Positions 22,297 through 34,900 of a stretch of DNA of 64,000 bases are shown here, in pieces (the first letter of the stretch is position 1; the number at the start of each line of letters is the position of its first letter). The notes beneath the pieces are model-generated. The model was not told the DNA's origin. It saw only the letters and a list, made by a program, of their open reading frames with translations, and did no database searches. The stretch is from contig JADLSH010000318.1 in the NCBI GenBank assembly GCA_016169945.1, positions 434,001 to 498,000 on the forward strand. Direction: 5' to 3'. The position numbers were made by a program, and so were the translations under genes. The DNA comes from Trachythela sp. YZ-2020. Its lineage: Eukaryota; Cnidaria; Anthozoa; Malacalcyonacea; Clavulariidae.

Positions 22297-25200
22297 CTAC
22301 AATAAATGGCTGACCTGCTTTTCGACTGGAATGTCTTGTTGATCTTGGTATTTCCATATTTCCAACGTCAGAGAAAATGCCATTTGTTCAAACCAACTAC
22401 GAAAATTCAAAGTTATTTTCCATATCATTGTTTGCAGGCAAATAATCATAGAAACTATAATAATTATATCGATATAAGTACCGTTTAACGTCGTCCAATG
22501 AACAACTCCGTTGGTTATCCACCATGCACAACTCCGGCGCCCATAACAACATCTGACAGACTGTAGCAGCCAATGAAATATTAGGTCTATCATTTGGATG
22601 TCTTTGTAAGAGTTCTTTGACCAGACATTGAACACTATTTGGCGCTCTAAATACAAAAAGTGTAGTTTAGTTATCTGCTTTACACACACGGAGTGTTGAT
22701 GACACAGTGGTTAGTGCATGTCTCTTTCATCTCTGTGACTGAGGTAAATTTGTCTCAGTTGCATCTGATGTGAGTGCATGCTTCCAGTTTGACTGACGTG
22801 AAATTATAATCAAACAACTGCATATTGCAGGAATTAAACTCCAGGTTAGAGGTGAAAGGCACATGCAATAACCACTGTGTCACCAACACCCTCTAAATCT
22901 ATACAACGTGACACATTTAAGTACAACGTAAAACACATACCCTTTCAACTCAGGTAGTTCATTAACTTCGTAGGAATCTTTCCTCACATTCTGGTTTTGA
23001 AATGGATGTTTCTGACCAAAAATCTCATAAGCAAGTGCACCCGCAGCCCACTCTGTAACATAAAAGCCATTGTCAGGTGGGCTTCACTAACCACCATCTG
23101 CTGCCCTGTAAAGCCATTGTCAGGTGGGCTTCACTAAGCACCATCTGCTGCCCTGTAAAGCCATTGTCAGGTGGGCTTCACTAACCACCATCTGCTGCCC
23201 AGTAATGTTTATTGAAAGACTTCATAAAGTCCAGCACATAATATTCGTGACAGAATAAAGTTATTACAGTACACTAACGTACCATCAGATTTACTGTAGT
23301 CAATTTTATGGCCAGGACCAGATTCAGCGCAAACCACCTGAAAAATTTAAAAACATTGTATGTCAACTTTTAGCGTTATAACTTTTAGCGTTATATTAAA
23401 TATGAGCTATTTATACTGGATAGTTCATTCTGTTCTCCCTAAAAGTCCAGTAAGGGCAATTCCATATTGCTCCAGTGTTACTACAGGAACAAACTGGAGT
23501 ACTCTGAGAAAACCTGCTGTGTTTGGTAGAGTCAAACTGGAAGCACTCTTCTCACATACGACTGAGGTGAAATTATAATCAGACAACTGCATATGACAGG
23601 AATGCAACCCCTGGTCACAGGTGAAAGACACATGCACTAACTACTGTGCCATCAACACCCCCCGTCCCTCGATATTTTAAGTTCTAGAAATTCGAAATTC
23701 ATTTTCTACCTCGGGGGGCATCAGTTCTAAATTTCCCCCTTTGCTTGTCTCGTCTGTCTCATAAGGCAATTGCAAACCAAGACGCTTCTCCGCTAGACAG
23801 CACCCGAAGTCAGTTATAACCAAATGAGGTAGTCCATCTGTGCTTTCATTGACTAAGATATTATCACTTTTCAGATCGCGATGTGCCACTCTGTTGTTGT
23901 AAAGATGAAGCAAGCTTTCGAAAAGTTGTGCTAGCAGTGCAATTGATATTCTGGTACTGAGGCTGCCTTTATGCTTTGCAATGTAGTCTTGAAGTGTTCC
24001 TGAAAATCTGGAAATGTGAAAGAGATGGGTAAAGATATGTGAACTTGTGAAGGTATGGTAGACGTTTTATGTATTGTATCCCGTGGCGTCTGGCGTATGC
24101 TAGGTTAGAATTATAATAAGAGGGAGAATTCGGGTGGTTACACGTTAATGGTTGTAATTAACCATACAGCTATCTATTGGTCAATTTGCGGATTGTTGCG
24201 TTTGGGACGGAGCTCTCCAACCCGAAAATATTGACAGTTTCAACTAAAAACACATTCTAACGAGAATGAACAAGAATTTATTTAAGGTTATATCGGGCGA
24301 ACTCATGCTACATGTTTGTGTTACAATCGATACGTCGATACTTATAATAGAGAGGTTCAGATTTGACTTCCACTACCACCACAATGAACCAATCAGGCGC
24401 ATTTAATCTACCCGATTAACCAATCAGATGCGCACTGAGCCAGTGAGAGGTAGCGGTTGCGGCAGTCAAGGAAGGGACTTTCCTGGAACCACATTTCAGC
24501 GTTTAGAGCGTCTACCCAAACATTCAACCTACCCGTCACACCAGTTAGAATCAATAAAAATGAAGAATGAAATAATATTATTATATACCAAGTTACAAAG
24601 CAGTTAATACAGCTTACACATACTTTGGCATGACAAAAAACATAGTTCTCTTGTGTCCAAAACCACCATCATACAAACTGGAAGGCAACGCTGCTGGGTA
24701 GCTGTCCAGAGCATCAGAAAGCATCGGAGTATTATCAGCGAAATGTCCCAGAATTTTCACGACATTAAAATGATTTGGTAGTCTTGTATATATTGACGTA
24801 TCTGCGTTTAAAAGAGTATACGGTGTAATTTATGGAGTTACAATATATTTCACAGACTCAATAAGAGGCCATTGAGCAAAACACAATCATATACCTTTGA
24901 TTTTTCGTGTTTCTCTATTGTTTGTTAAAACGAGGAATTCTTTGGAGAAAGCCTAGCAATATTAAACATTAGTAACATATTGTAACATATAGTAATTGCA
25001 TTGTTCTAATTATTCTAATTATTTAAAATTGCCTCAATATTGTAACATATAGTAATTGCATTGTTCTAATTATTCTAATTATTTAAAATTGCCTCAATAG
25101 AATATAGTAAACATTTGATATAGTAATTGCATTGTTCTAATTATTCTAATTATTTAAAATTGCCTCAATATTGTAACATATAGTAATTGCATTGTTCTAA

Positions 25201-28200
25201 TTATTCTAATTATTTAAAATTGCCTCAATAGAATATAGTAAACATTTGTCTAATTATTTAAAATTGCCTCAATATTGTAACATATAGTAATTGCGTTGTT
25301 CTAATTATTCTAATTATTTAAAATTGCCTCAATAGAATATAGTAAACATTTGTAACATATTGTAACATATAGTAATTGCGTTGTTCTAATTATTCTAATT
25401 ATTTAAAATTGCCTCAATAGAATATAGTAAACATTTGTAACATATTGTAACATATAGTAATTGCGTTGTTCTAATTATTCTAATTATTTAAAATTGCATC
25501 AATAGAATATATCAATTGGATATCTATTATAGTTCTTTCTTTTGCATAATAATGCATGTAATTCAGAAGTAATTTAAGCTTAAAATATTGAGGTAAAATA
25601 TTTGCTCACTTTCTTCAGTGATATACTTTGAGAATCAGCGTCGTAGTTGAACAACATCTTTAGAGCGCACTGAGAAAAATATAAAGTAATGAATTTTCAG
25701 TAACATGTTAGAATATGGACCTTATGTCCTAACATTTTGTAAAATTGTGTACCAATAGTAACTGTGACGTTACATTGCGATGTCATCGTAACGTCATCGT
25801 GACGTCATCTTGATGTCACATTATGAGGTCATAATAGCGTAATCGTGACGTCATCTCAAAACCATGAAAACAAATAAACTTCAAATATTTTCATAATAAT
25901 AGTAACCTGATTATCATCAACTTCAGCAGCATAAACAGCTGAATTGCTGGATGGTTTGCCAAGACGTTCTTTGATTTCATAATCCTTCAATTTCTTTCCA
26001 TTGTGGTTTACAAACTCTTCAGGGATGTTCTGAAAAGATCATCAATACTCTTAATTTTAATGGAAAAGATTTAATAAAAACAGGCAGCTGCCTCTTAACA
26101 GAACTGCTACACTATTTAATATTAGTAACTATCTCATGTTAGTTTTCAGAATGTTTATTGTCAAAGTATATGTGGTGTGCAGTGGTCACTGTTTTGGGGG
26201 GTGCTCATTCCAAAATTTACTGTTCAAAGATGTTGGGAAAAAAAGCAATGTTAGTTTGCTCAACGAGCACACAATGTTAATAGTCCGTCTCGCATTTTGG
26301 TTCAGTAATAGTGCCATTTTGCATTTTTGAACCCCAGAAGTGCATTTTCCATGCTACCTGAGAGGATTTTTAATCAAAATTGTGAGGTTTTTACACCTAA
26401 GAGTTCAAGATTTTTAATGCAGTTTTTTTGTAGTTGGCTCTGCAAAAAATAGATAGAGTATGAAAAGACGTACAATCCTGGATGAGCAAATTACTCCCGA
26501 CGGCCATGTGGTTGTTTGAAATTTTAAAATGTACTGACAAAGTTACTTTTACCAACAGTTTTTTATAAGAAGTGGGGGTGTAAGACCCCCTACACCCCCA
26601 CTCGGTACGCCACTGAATATACAGCCGTCTGTATAAATAATGTTAATTTAGATGAAAACATAGTTAGTTTTAGATGTGCGGCCAGTTAATTACCTCTGCT
26701 GTAGTTCGTAACATATCTTGCAGCCAACTAGGAAACTGCTTTTCTTTCTCTGAACATGATGGCGACCCTGAAGTTTTGTTATCTTTCACTCCTTAAGTGA
26801 TACACAAGCAAACTTAAACTGTATCTAAGTTATCATATATATTCTATTATTGCAGTAAAACTCATTGGCTTAATTTCAATTACAATTTTTTGTGTGAAAT
26901 GGAATCATACAAATTGATCATATTTATGGACAAACCCATGGACTTAAACACAAAGGACACACCCTCATTTTCAGTGATTTATAAAATGTCACTTGTTGCA
27001 ACTTGCAACAATGTTTTATATCATTATTTACCTACCTACAAAATAAGTAAATCCAACAAATGCCAAAAACATGGGGGTTGGATTTCGTCTGTTTGCCACC
27101 ATACGCTGGAGTGGGTTATCTGTGTTGAAATATGTAGATTTAAATTTCATAGAAAAGAACTGTTTAAAAAAATGTTTTCAAAGAAATACCAACAATTTAC
27201 AACTTACATTTAAAACGAGCAACTCTTGAGGCATTTTGGAGCCAGTGAGCAAAGAAAAAATTCCTGAAGTTTACCACAAGTGGCTGTTGACTAGCAATAG
27301 CATTTTGTATGACTGCATTTTGAAAACTTGGAGTAGGACGAACTCCCACAAAAAAGCCTAAAATGTTGAAAGAAATCTAGATACATGGCCTGAAATTGGG
27401 TAGTTTACAGTTTACTGTACCCAAGTAAGGGATTATCGAGAAATATATTTCGTCCAGATTGTCGACTTGTTCTGCAATTGTCCCCCCCCCCATACCCTAT
27501 TGCCGACCAGTCAATGCCTATTTTGTACAGACAAGTTTTCGTCCAACATATCATGTAATCTTAAGGCCGGCCTCCACTTGCACGTACGTACGCACAATTG
27601 CACGCACGTACGTGTTTATACTTTCGTGAAATTTGATTGGTTAAAAACTTGACGGCCGCACAGAAAGTAGAATACAGTTCTACTGTCATACGTACAAAAA
27701 GTTAGCCGCAACGGTCAAGATTAGCGATCATTTTCGAGTCACAGAGCACTTGCACGTACGGCCAGCGCGGCCGATTTTGCGCATGCTCTGTGACTCGAAA
27801 ATGATCGCTAATCTTGACCGTCGCGGCTAACTTTTTGTACGTATGACAGTAGAACTGTATTCTACTTTCTGTGTGGCCGTCAAGTTTTTAACCAATCAAA
27901 TTTCACGAAAGTATAAACACATATGTGCGTGCAATAGTGCATACGTACGTGCAAGTGGAGGCCGGCCTTAAGCAAGCTCCCTCTTCATGGAACAAGTCTA
28001 CAAGTACAGTTCAACGTGGGTCGTGGGATGAAATGCTTCCTATTAATGCTGTTATGCAAGTATTTCATATCATGTTTATGGTATAGTACAGTAAACTGTA
28101 AATTTAAGCTGAGATTTATTTTTATTCGTTTAAAAGCGGAATAATATCAATTTTATACACAAAACGTTAATTGAAATTACGTCATTTCATATCTAATTAA

Positions 28201-28273
28201 AATACCTATACTTACCCTCATTAATTGTACGCCTTACAAAACGCAATCCCGTTTCTACGACCCGGCGTAACAT
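22297..28273 (-). CDS. PINK1: PTEN-induced kinase 1, mitochondrial Ser/Thr kinase
   Basis: Kinase that senses mitochondrial damage and phosphorylates ubiquitin and Parkin. Twelve exons: 28216-28273, 27208-27357, 26694-26788, 25907-26029, 25610-25669, 24895-24952, 24618-24801, 23710-24007, 23283-23337, 22941-23052, 22482-22646 and 22297-22396. They total 1458 nt (485 aa; human is 581). The N-terminus MLRRVVETGLRFVRRTI is basic and amphipathic, as expected for a mitochondrial presequence. Kinase motifs: glycine-loop region YEIKERLGKPSNSAVYAAE, lysine in CALKML, catalytic HRDLKSDN, DFGCCLAEKRLGLQLP, and GGNLELMPPE in place of MAPE. The C-terminal extension has RWFEQMAFSLTLEIW, then stops after VEKQVSHLL, slightly shorter than in human. 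The PINK1-specific insert (DALDSYPAALPSSL) is present. The stop codon and the exact C-terminus are the least certain part. Confidence 0.95.
22693..22895. mobile_element. SINE-derived inverted pair in PINK1 intron
   Basis: The left half reads GATGACACAGTGGTTAGTGC in plus orientation (A-box region). The right half ends ACCACTGTGTCACCAACACC, the same head in minus orientation, preceded by CATATTGCAGGAATTAAACT (B-box region). It is either two opposing SINE copies or one foldback derivative. It lies between PINK1 exons 11 and 10. Confidence 0.6.
23060..23205 (-). repeat. Minisatellite (about 47-bp unit, 3 copies) adjoining the 3' splice site of PINK1 exon 10
   Basis: Three near-identical units contain GCCATTGTCAGGTGGGCTTC and ACCACCATCTGCTGCCC. 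On the coding strand each junction reads TGGCTTTACAGGGCAGCAG, resembling the real acceptor TGGCTTTTATGTTACAG that lies just downstream at 23053-23072. Confidence 0.75.
23412..23662 (-). mobile_element. Near full-length tRNA-derived SINE in PINK1 intron 8
   Basis: Read on the minus strand: head GATGGCACAGTAGTTAGTGC, B-box-like region around CAGGGGTTGCATTCCTG, body CAGTTGTCTGATTATAATTT, CAGGTTTTCTCAGAGTACTC, and tail TTACTGGACTTTTAGGGAGA ending ATCCAGTATAAATA. This copy shows that the tail fragments elsewhere belong to the same about 250-bp family. Confidence 0.7.
24960..25515. repeat. Minisatellite filling PINK1 intron 5
   Basis: Units of about 60 or 77 bp contain TAACATATAGTAATTGC.TTG then TTCTAATTATTCTAATTATT and AAAATTGCCTCAATA. 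Some units are extended by GAATATAGTAAACATTTG. At least seven copies occupy most of the intron (24953-25609), ending about 10-20 bases from the exon 6 acceptor. Close identity between copies indicates recent expansion. Confidence 0.9.
27565..27967. mobile_element. Long-palindrome TTAA element, 403 bp, in PINK1 intron 1
   Basis: TTAA is on both sides (27561-27564 and 27968-27971). The arms are about 190 bases and almost perfectly complementary, starting GGCCGGCCTCCACTTGCACG, with a short centre around CAGCGCGGCCGATTTTGCGC. It is non-autonomous. Confidence 0.85.
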
Positions 28274-28947
28274 CTCTTGCACTTACAGAACTTTACATCC
28301 TGATGTAAAACAAAGATCAACTTTAAAAAACCTTCAATTCAATCAAAAACTGTACTTTTTTTATTAAACGATATTTCTTTGCAATACGATATATTTTCCC
28401 AAGCCACAGCTAACCCAAGACAATTTGGCCACTGATCTCAAAGGTCGTACTGGACAGTTGTCAAATGTGGTCAACTTCAGAACTCAATTTAGTTACGTGG
28501 TGTTTGCAAAAAACAAACCAATGATATTTAATTTACTGTAAGGCCACGTTACACGAAGCAATTTTTGCTGCAACTTGCAACGCAATTTCGGACACAGAGC
28601 GATGTTAGGTAAAAAGTATATTCGCAGAGAAATGGCGAGCATGAATCTCGTTTTACTTTGCCGATATTGTTCTTGCGAAACATGCCCAGAAGGCAACAAA
28701 GAAATGAATGATGTCGGTGAAGTGAAACGCGTGCCATGTTCATTGTTTTTCTGTGCGTACATTTCTACATAACATGGCTCTGTGCAGAAATTAAGTTGCA
28801 AGTTGCTGCAAAAATTGCTCGGCGTAACATGCAAGGAAGTTATAACTCTGCCATAATCACACAATAATATATATTGTTCATGGCCTACACAATAACAAAT
28901 ACTTATACTAATCAATAATATATTTTACATCTTTTATTTAATTTCTG
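28274..28947. other. Short intergenic region between PINK1 and PMPCA
   Basis: Only 674 bases separate the PMPCA stop (28948) from the PINK1 start (28273); both genes are on the minus strand. Nearly half is a MITE (28540-28835), leaving little unique sequence for the PMPCA 3' UTR and PINK1 promoter. Confidence 0.6.
28540..28835. mobile_element. MITE between PINK1 and PMPCA
   Basis: Imperfect inverted ends: ACGTTACACGAAGCAATTTT and GCTGCAACTTGCAACGCAAT on the left are mirrored by TTAAGTTGCAAGTTGCTGCA and AAAATTGCTCGGCGTAAC on the right. The family has a second copy at 7120-7340. Overlapping short ORFs here are element sequence. Confidence 0.7.
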
Positions 28948-31900
28948 TCATCTAAATAAGAAAAATCTTGAAGCAGCGGGAAGTTTGCCATCGTTCACTA
29001 AAGCTTTCTCAACGTCTTTAAATGAAGGTAATTTACTCAAATCACCGTAAGCAGCCAAAGCTGGTTTAGATGTTAGTAATCGTTCTGAGATTCTTTGCAT
29101 GTCTTTGATGGTTACTGATTCTAGAATTAAGAAAAAAATGCTTTAATTTGTGGAATGACTAATGAAGATATTGAAGATCCGGGCTTACAGATTGAAAGCT
29201 TTCCAAACAAATAAACACGGTGTTTTATACAAAACAAATAAGAAACTCAAATTTCAGAATCAAATATTACTGTAAAACTTACCAATTTTCTCGTACAGCT
29301 CCTGCGCGGAATGTCGTATTCCAAGCCCCAGAATTTGTCTAAAATATACAAAGACAAAAGAATATTGTAACTACTGCCACAGGGATCACTCGTATATCAG
29401 AGAAATCAATATCAGGATAACTAAGGATACTGAGCTAACCTTCCAATGTCTTCAAACATCACAATACGAGACTCCAGGTTCATCATTAACATTGACTGAA
29501 GTTGTTTCTTCGCTCGTGAGACGTCCACCTTCAAAAATCAATTTGATTAATAGGTTCATTCATTTATCTATATTTCTATTTAAATTTTCTTTTAACTTGT
29601 TAACACTACAGAACACAATATACCCTATTTTTCATGATGATCGAGAATTTACCAAAAAGAAGTGACAAATACTTACATCCGTAAATTCTGCATGTATCAA
29701 GTTGAAAAATTCATATAGGAGTATCTGAACGAGATTTGAAATCTGAAAAAGTAAGAAACACAAGTTCAAATATTTGAATAAATTGGAGTTTCTATCTAAA
29801 AGAATAATATATACTGTATTCCTTATTCACCCTGTATATTTCTCATTATAAATAATTCATGAAGAAAACACAAAGGAACGCACGAACTTCTCAATAGTGA
29901 AACAATAAGTAAAATTCCCAATAGTGAAACAGAGAATGAACCCACCTGGCTGGGATGTGAGCTTGCATTGATACAGAATATTCCACTGTCCATGTAACTG
30001 TGATTGAATGCCGTACATGCGTAGATCCAGTGGTAGCGGTTTAATACATTCAAATATAGTCTCGAATACATGCCTTTTCCAGGCCCTCCGGCTGAAAATG
30101 AACCTCCCCCTCCCATGAGAGCATTCAGAACAGCAAACGCAAAGAAATCAGGGTCCGTAAAGGACGCACTTTCCAAGCCGAGTGAGATGTGAGCCAGATC
30201 TGGTAGCGGTGTCGGACCCAAGTTTATCTGGGGGTCTGTCCTATGATCCTGTGAGAATATGAAAAACACAATGTTAGCATCAATGGGCAGGTGTCAGATG
30301 TGTTTGGCTCGCTGCCCGTTACTGCCGAGTTAAGTGTGCTACTAAAGCCTGTCGCACACGAGAGTTCTTGGCTGAGCTCACCACCACGAGAGGTCGTAGC
30401 TTAGCAAGTAACTCTCATATCAAACATGATAGATGTTTGTCTCACGGCCTCGCGAGGTAAAATTCTCAGCAAAACCCATGCGCACACCAGAGGATGTGGC
30501 TGATCAAATTGTCTTGCGAGATCGGTAGCTCAGCCAAGAGCTCTCGTGTGTGGCAGGATTAAAAGTTAAGGGTAAAGTATTAGCTTGTTGGGTGACCGCT
30601 TTGTGCTTGAAACCTCATGTTCACGAGTATAGTTGTGGTTGGTTTTCCCCTGTGCTTCAAGGGTTTCTGACTGAGTGAGACTGACCGCCCAACCGACTGA
30701 CTGACTCATCCTAATGTTCGTAAATGACCCCCGCGGACATACGGGGACATACTGTGATAATTCCACCAGTAAACTGTGCAACAGACTCATCAGGTAACGC
30801 CTCATTGTTTTGGGTTGTTTTCGTGTTTACAAAATACTTTCTGGCTAGCTCGACAATCTCCTCGTGATTCACGTTCACTGCTGCAATAACCATCCTCGAT
30901 GGGTCATAATATCGCGACATGTAGTCTTTGATAACTGATGCATTTATATTGGGGAGGTTCTCCTTAGGGCATAGTTTGCATAATCCTAATGTGTTATCTC
31001 GATAACCAGCCTAGAATAAAAAAAAGAATAAGTGTAGTGATTGTGAGATTTGAGCTCAGGTAAAATATATTAAACGAAGCTACTCCGAGTGGGTCCACAA
31101 CGGTCAAGCTGAAAAATTGCTTGGTAGAGCGTTGGACTTTCCTTGGCAAATACATGCTCCAATTCTAGCTGATACAATAGATAAATTTGGTTTTGTAAGT
31201 TGTACATTTATGATTTATACATGAATACTGAGCACTGTGATACTTACAGAATGTATTTATACATGAATACTGAGCATTGTGATACTAATTACAGCATGTA
31301 TTTATACATGAATACCAAGCACTGTGCTACATACAGCATGTATTTATACATGAATACTGAGCATTGTGATACTTACAGCATGTATTTATACATGAATACT
31401 GAGCATTGTGATACTTACAGCATGTATTTATACATGAATACTGAGCATTGTGATACTTACAGCCAGGGGCGTCGTGGGCCCCATGTTTTAGGGGGGGCCA
31501 AGGGCAGCATTTTCCCGACAAACACAATTTTTTCCGACAAACACATTTTTTTCCGACATAAATCCTTGCCTAGTGCGAGCAAAGGCTATGGGGGGGGGGG
31601 GGGATTAGCCGTAAAGGCGCAAAGCCCGGCAATCCATGCTAATGTATGTTATATGTGTGGAATCGTATAAAGCATATAACTCTTAAATATTGACTATTCT
31701 ATAAACTTATATTGGGAAAACGTAAACTGAGTCCGATTTCCGATATTTCATCTATATATTTTTTTATTCAAACATGTTTCGCATTGTCAAACAACGAAGA
31801 GAAGTAAAATTCCGCTCGTATATGCAGGTTTGCTTCACCATGAAGATTCCGACAACATAACAAATTTCCAATTTTCCGACGGGTCTCAACGATAGGGGGG

Positions 31901-34900
31901 GCCATGGCCCCCCCTGGCCCCCCCGGCCACGGCGCCACTGCTTACAGCATGTATTTATACATGAATACTGAGCATTGTGATACTTACAGCATGTATTTAT
32001 ACATGAATACTGAGCATTGTGATACTTACAGCATGTATTTATACATGAATACTGAGCATTGTGATACTTACAGCATGTATTTATACATGAATACTGAGCA
32101 TTGTGATACTTACAGCATGTATTTATACATGAATACCAAGCACTGTGCTACATACAGCATGTATTTATACATGAATACTGAGCATTGTGATACTTACAGC
32201 ATGTATTAAGTCTGTTAAAATCGGTTCAGGGTCTGGACTCAACTCCAAATTTTCCAGTTCAAATTCAACAACTTCTTTTTGCCTTGACACCTAAATATGT
32301 TGTGTATTGAAACTTTATTTAAACCAATTTATGTCAGCTCATAAATATGATATGTTTTCAATCTAAAATCATCATTGGCCTTTTATACTAGAGATGGATG
32401 ATCCATCTGGATAAACTTGGGCAAAGAAAATATAGTTTGTCTGATAATTTTTCTGTGAATAAATGCAGCAATCAGCCATCATCATCAAGATGAACTATCT
32501 GAGCATTTCGTCTACATAGACAAACTTGTGTGCGTAGTTTGTTGTGATGGATATATATGTGTATAAATATGTTCACACGTAGACAGGACGACATTATTTC
32601 TATGGGCTCCACTTGTTCACATGGGAATTCATACGGTTAGCTTTGCTCAAATTCACCCGGTGAACAGGGCCTAAATGAACTATCAGGAAAATATCAGGCA
32701 TGATTTGCATGAACTAGCTAGTTCATCTGGATAGTTTGTCTTGTGTTTATACTAAGATGATCCATCAGACAGATGATGCACGTCTCTTATTTGAATCTGG
32801 CCAAATTGTGCAAGCTAGCGCATTCTTTTGTCTTATACTCGTTAATTACTGATGCACACTTTATACTATATACAAGATTTTATAAGGTATATTTTTATTT
32901 CATTTTTTCAGGACGTACTTGTCCTGATTAAACTATGAAATTTTCTTACAAGATCATCATCAATATGTTGTCTAAAAATTCCATCAGATAAAATATTCAT
33001 AACTGTCTCTAAACCTTCAGTAAATGTGGATGTGGCATATACTATAGCATCCCTGAAATGAAGAAAAATATATTGAGGCTCCAGCTCTTATCAAGACTAC
33101 ATTCTATAAAATAAGAATATGAAGATTGGAAATGAAATATAGTTTTGCTGGACTGAATAGTCAGATGATGTAATCAAATTCTATGGTATGATCTATAGGT
33201 GGATATGTATTGACAACTAAACATTTAAACCTAGCATTTTACCTAAATGATTGACAATCAGCATTCCCACCATGCTTTTCAAGCTCACTCAAGATTTCTT
33301 CATTAGATTTAAACTGTTCTGTACTCTAAATATTTAATAATTATTTTATACAACAGAAGGATAATGGTATACTTCATAATGGTAATTACACAGGAGTCAG
33401 GCACCCTCCTCAATAATACATCATAGATCTCACTTTAAATGCCATTTTCTCAATAACATGTGACAATCCACTCGGGTGATCAACTTCATATCGAGAACCA
33501 GCGTCAATAAGGACTAAATATAAATTGGATGACATATATATGAATGTACTGAAATCATGTCACAATAACTTTGATACACAGTTATTTTACCTTTGTATTA
33601 AGTGAGAGGCTGTCAACAAATAGATTTTCCCTAGCGATTGTGGATTTGTTCCACCTTGTTTTAATCCCAGCCCATCGTGAACCAGTCTGTGTCTTTTTCA
33701 CACAAAAAAGTTAGATTTGTCCAAGTTATATATGTGTAATCATAGATATTTTGCCACCCCCCACCCAGGAAACCAACCTCCCTTATGCAGGAAATGGTGC
33801 GAACAATGGTTAGTTTCCAGGCGTGTGCAATCGATGAAATTGTAGTGCCGCCCACACGATTAATATTACGCACAAAATATGCTGATTGCACGCAACTTTA
33901 AGGACTTGAGGACTCCATCAATAAGCAATCGATAACCCTAATGTTTGTGATTATCGATTGGTATCGATTTTCAATACTAACTAACCGATGATTGATTGGC
34001 ATCGATTTTCAATACCAACTGATGATTGATTGGCATTGATTTTCATTACCAACTGATGATTGATTGGCATTGATTCTCATTGTGGACAGCTTCTGTATTT
34101 AGTTTTGCTTCCTGCACTCACAACATTTGGAACACAGGCTACTTTTTGGCAGTATATTATTGATGTAACATGAACTTTTGCATTGGAACTTTTTCGGAAG
34201 AGATTCGATAAAGCAAACAATTATGATTAATTCAATAAAAGCCGGTTCATATCCACACATTTCCTGGGGGAGGTACCATTGACTGGTACCAGTACATTAG
34301 AATTGGGGTAAGGTGCATGGTTGTCTTGAATCTATGGTCTTATACCTCCTTTACTATTTGATAATTATGATTGGTGTGCGGCTGTGCGCACTGCGCAGCT
34401 ATATTAAGCTATTATGTCATTTTATCAGCGTAATTCTATAAATGGCAGATTGCATTTAATATCGTACATGGGGGAATTGGAAAATCCAGGGGAGGGGGTT
34501 AATAAAAAGCACTTAAAAATCCAGGGGAGGGGTAATAGAAATTGCTTGGAAATACAGGGGAGGGTAATAGAAATCGCTTGGAAATCTAGGGGAGGGGGGT
34601 AATAAAAAAAGTTATTCCAAAGAATGTATATAAATATTTAAATGTTAGGAAATTCCAAGGACCCAATTATTCCGAGATATTTTCCATGGGGATCTGGCTA
34701 GAAATTTCAGAGAGGGGGTAATAAGCCAAATTTCAGGGGTAAGTGCGTAACAATCAACTGGTAAAGGATGTCAACCCCCCCCCTGTGCGGAAAATAAATG
34801 CAATCTGCCAATGTAATAAATGTACAAATAGTACAAATTGCTAACAATAAACACCAAATCCACGTACCTCCAACTGTAGAGAACTGTCCAAACGACTCTT

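Noticed and set aside
26160..26630. Possible further hAT MITE (left CAGTGGTCACTGTTTTGGGG, right end GTACGCCACTG)
   Set aside because: Only the right end looks typical; the flanking 8 bases do not match and the inverted ends agree poorly.
28493..28915. Overlapping ORFs on both strands
   Set aside because: They fall in the MITE at 28540-28835; no protein family resemblance.
31200..32209. ORFs of 101 and 156 codons with repeated [18 protein letters not shown] peptide
   Set aside because: They are frames through the 42-bp minisatellite on the strand opposite PMPCA (42 is divisible by three, so the frame stays open), not a repeat-protein gene.
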